From contig CM066983.1 of the NCBI GenBank assembly GCA_033977485.1, forward strand, positions 108,033,580-108,097,579: a stretch of 64,000 nt of DNA. Direction: 5' to 3'. The DNA is from Hydrangea macrophylla. Taxonomy: Eukaryota > Streptophyta > Magnoliopsida > Cornales > Hydrangeaceae. Shown piece by piece: positions 63,197-64,000 of the stretch. The translations under genes were made by a program, and so were the position numbers. Under the pieces are notes generated by a model, which saw nothing but the letters and a program-made list of their open reading frames with translations, ran no database searches and had not been told where the DNA came from. Position 1 is the stretch's first letter. Each line of letters begins with the position of its first letter.

Positions 63197-64000
63197 ACTG
63201 CTCCCCTGCTGGGCAGCCTGAAATGAAAAATTAACAACTCATGCTTCTCCACACCAACCACAATCACAACCAACTGATTTTTCAACATTTAAAACTTTAC
63301 TACAGACGTTCAAATACAGAATTACCATGTTACAGAACAAATCCAAAGATCTATCACAACGTACTATTACAATTTCAAATCCTTACACAAGGGGTTAGCA
63401 TTTAAAACAAAAACATATAATGTGGTTCCCCGGCGTTCCTCGGCCTCACTCCTCACGATTCTTCTTGTCTTTCTTCTTACCTGCAATGGAGTACATCTCC
63501 ACTGCTCAGCTATATGCTGAGCGTACAATTCTAAATGTATGCTTATATGACAGTTCATGATTTAAGCATCTAAAACACATAGAAATGGTCTCTAGGGTGA
63601 GTGGTACGCATTCATCCGGTCGATGCCGTAGGAGGCCCACCTCTCCCACGCATCTCGTACACTGGTTGGGCCTTCCTCCATACCAGGTACCGTGTCCTGG
63701 TTGGGCCCACCTCCAATCCAGACACAACCACAATTCCAATTCCATCAAAATCACAATCCTCAAGGTTCGAGGAGCTTACCCCGAATAAATTTGCACCAAA
63801 CTCCCCTTTGACCCAAGTAGACACATAACATGCTCCCATAAACAGTTATACATGTTTTTCATGTAATTTCACGTGCGAAATTAACGGGCCTAATTAATAC
63901 ATGAATTTCGCCCGGATCCAAGAATATAAAAAATGATGTTCAAAACATGAAAATCCATATATTTCATAGATCTAGAATTTATACCTCGTGCGATTTCTCC

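Larger units (their letters stand above)
48141..64000 (-). mobile_element. Family A LTR copy C, split by element D and cut by the window edge
   Basis: 48141-48725 begins TGTCACGACCCATCCC, the complement of the LTR A 3' end, and includes the CAGTCGACTG array. After the 14.47-kb insertion the LTR resumes at 63197-63202 and is collinear with LTR A back to about LTR position 700 at the window edge. Its acceptor-like CATTGCAG and the following 11-codon frame (ending KKNREE, stop) are kept (63447-63490). Whether it is a solo LTR or one end of a full element cannot be told here. Confidence 0.9.

Overview
Nuclear DNA of a flowering plant, most likely a eudicot. The evidence is intron-rich genes with plant-only products (plastid sigma factor, PLS-class PPR editing factor, NRT2 nitrate transporter, RTFL/DVL small peptide) in AT-rich DNA full of LTR retrotransposons, MITEs, SINEs and a LINE. 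I cannot name the species. LAYOUT. 1-3136: the 3' end of a Ty3/gypsy chromovirus (integrase to chromodomain) with its 2.1-kb LTR (family A). 3137-16985: nested and decayed repeats, including a 2.9-kb solo LTR with 5-bp target duplications (4286-7175), an LTR-like decayed block and several hairpin MITEs. 17006-17179 (-): an unlisted 57-codon gene for an RTFL/DVL small polypeptide. 18580-22885: a family A LTR interrupted by a 2.3-kb solo LTR of another family. 23393-27806 (-): NRT2, four exons, 531 codons, with a LINE fragment in intron 2. 28659-28841: a SINE. 31007-37265 (-): plastid sigma factor SIG6, nine exons, 556 codons, with a SINE in an intron and a 1.4-kb TIR element just upstream. 40264-43048: an unrecognised three-exon reading frame (-) and a broken coding remnant (+). 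43216-44796 (-): a CLB19-like PPR-E+ protein, with a hAT-type MITE 26 bp before its start codon. 45447-47701: TIR repeats and an LTR fragment. 48141-64000: a family A LTR (-) split by a complete, young 14.47-kb chromovirus (48726-63196, -) with nearly identical 3.87-kb LTRs, ACTGC target duplications, tRNA-iMet primer site, intact 1498-aa gag-pol, and two additional intact sense reading frames (149 and 348 aa) between the primer site and gag. HOW IT FITS TOGETHER. The host genes appear unrelated except that SIG6 (a sigma factor for the plastid-encoded RNA polymerase, PEP) and the CLB19-like gene (in Arabidopsis needed for editing of the PEP subunit transcript rpoA and of clpP) both serve plastid gene expression. 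The most unusual material is in the retrotransposons: extra pre-gag ORFs each preceded by a splice-acceptor-like site, a duplicated novel domain in one of them, LTRs that carry arrays of family-specific short palindromes, and LTRs that carry a short charged reading frame behind an acceptor-like CAG.
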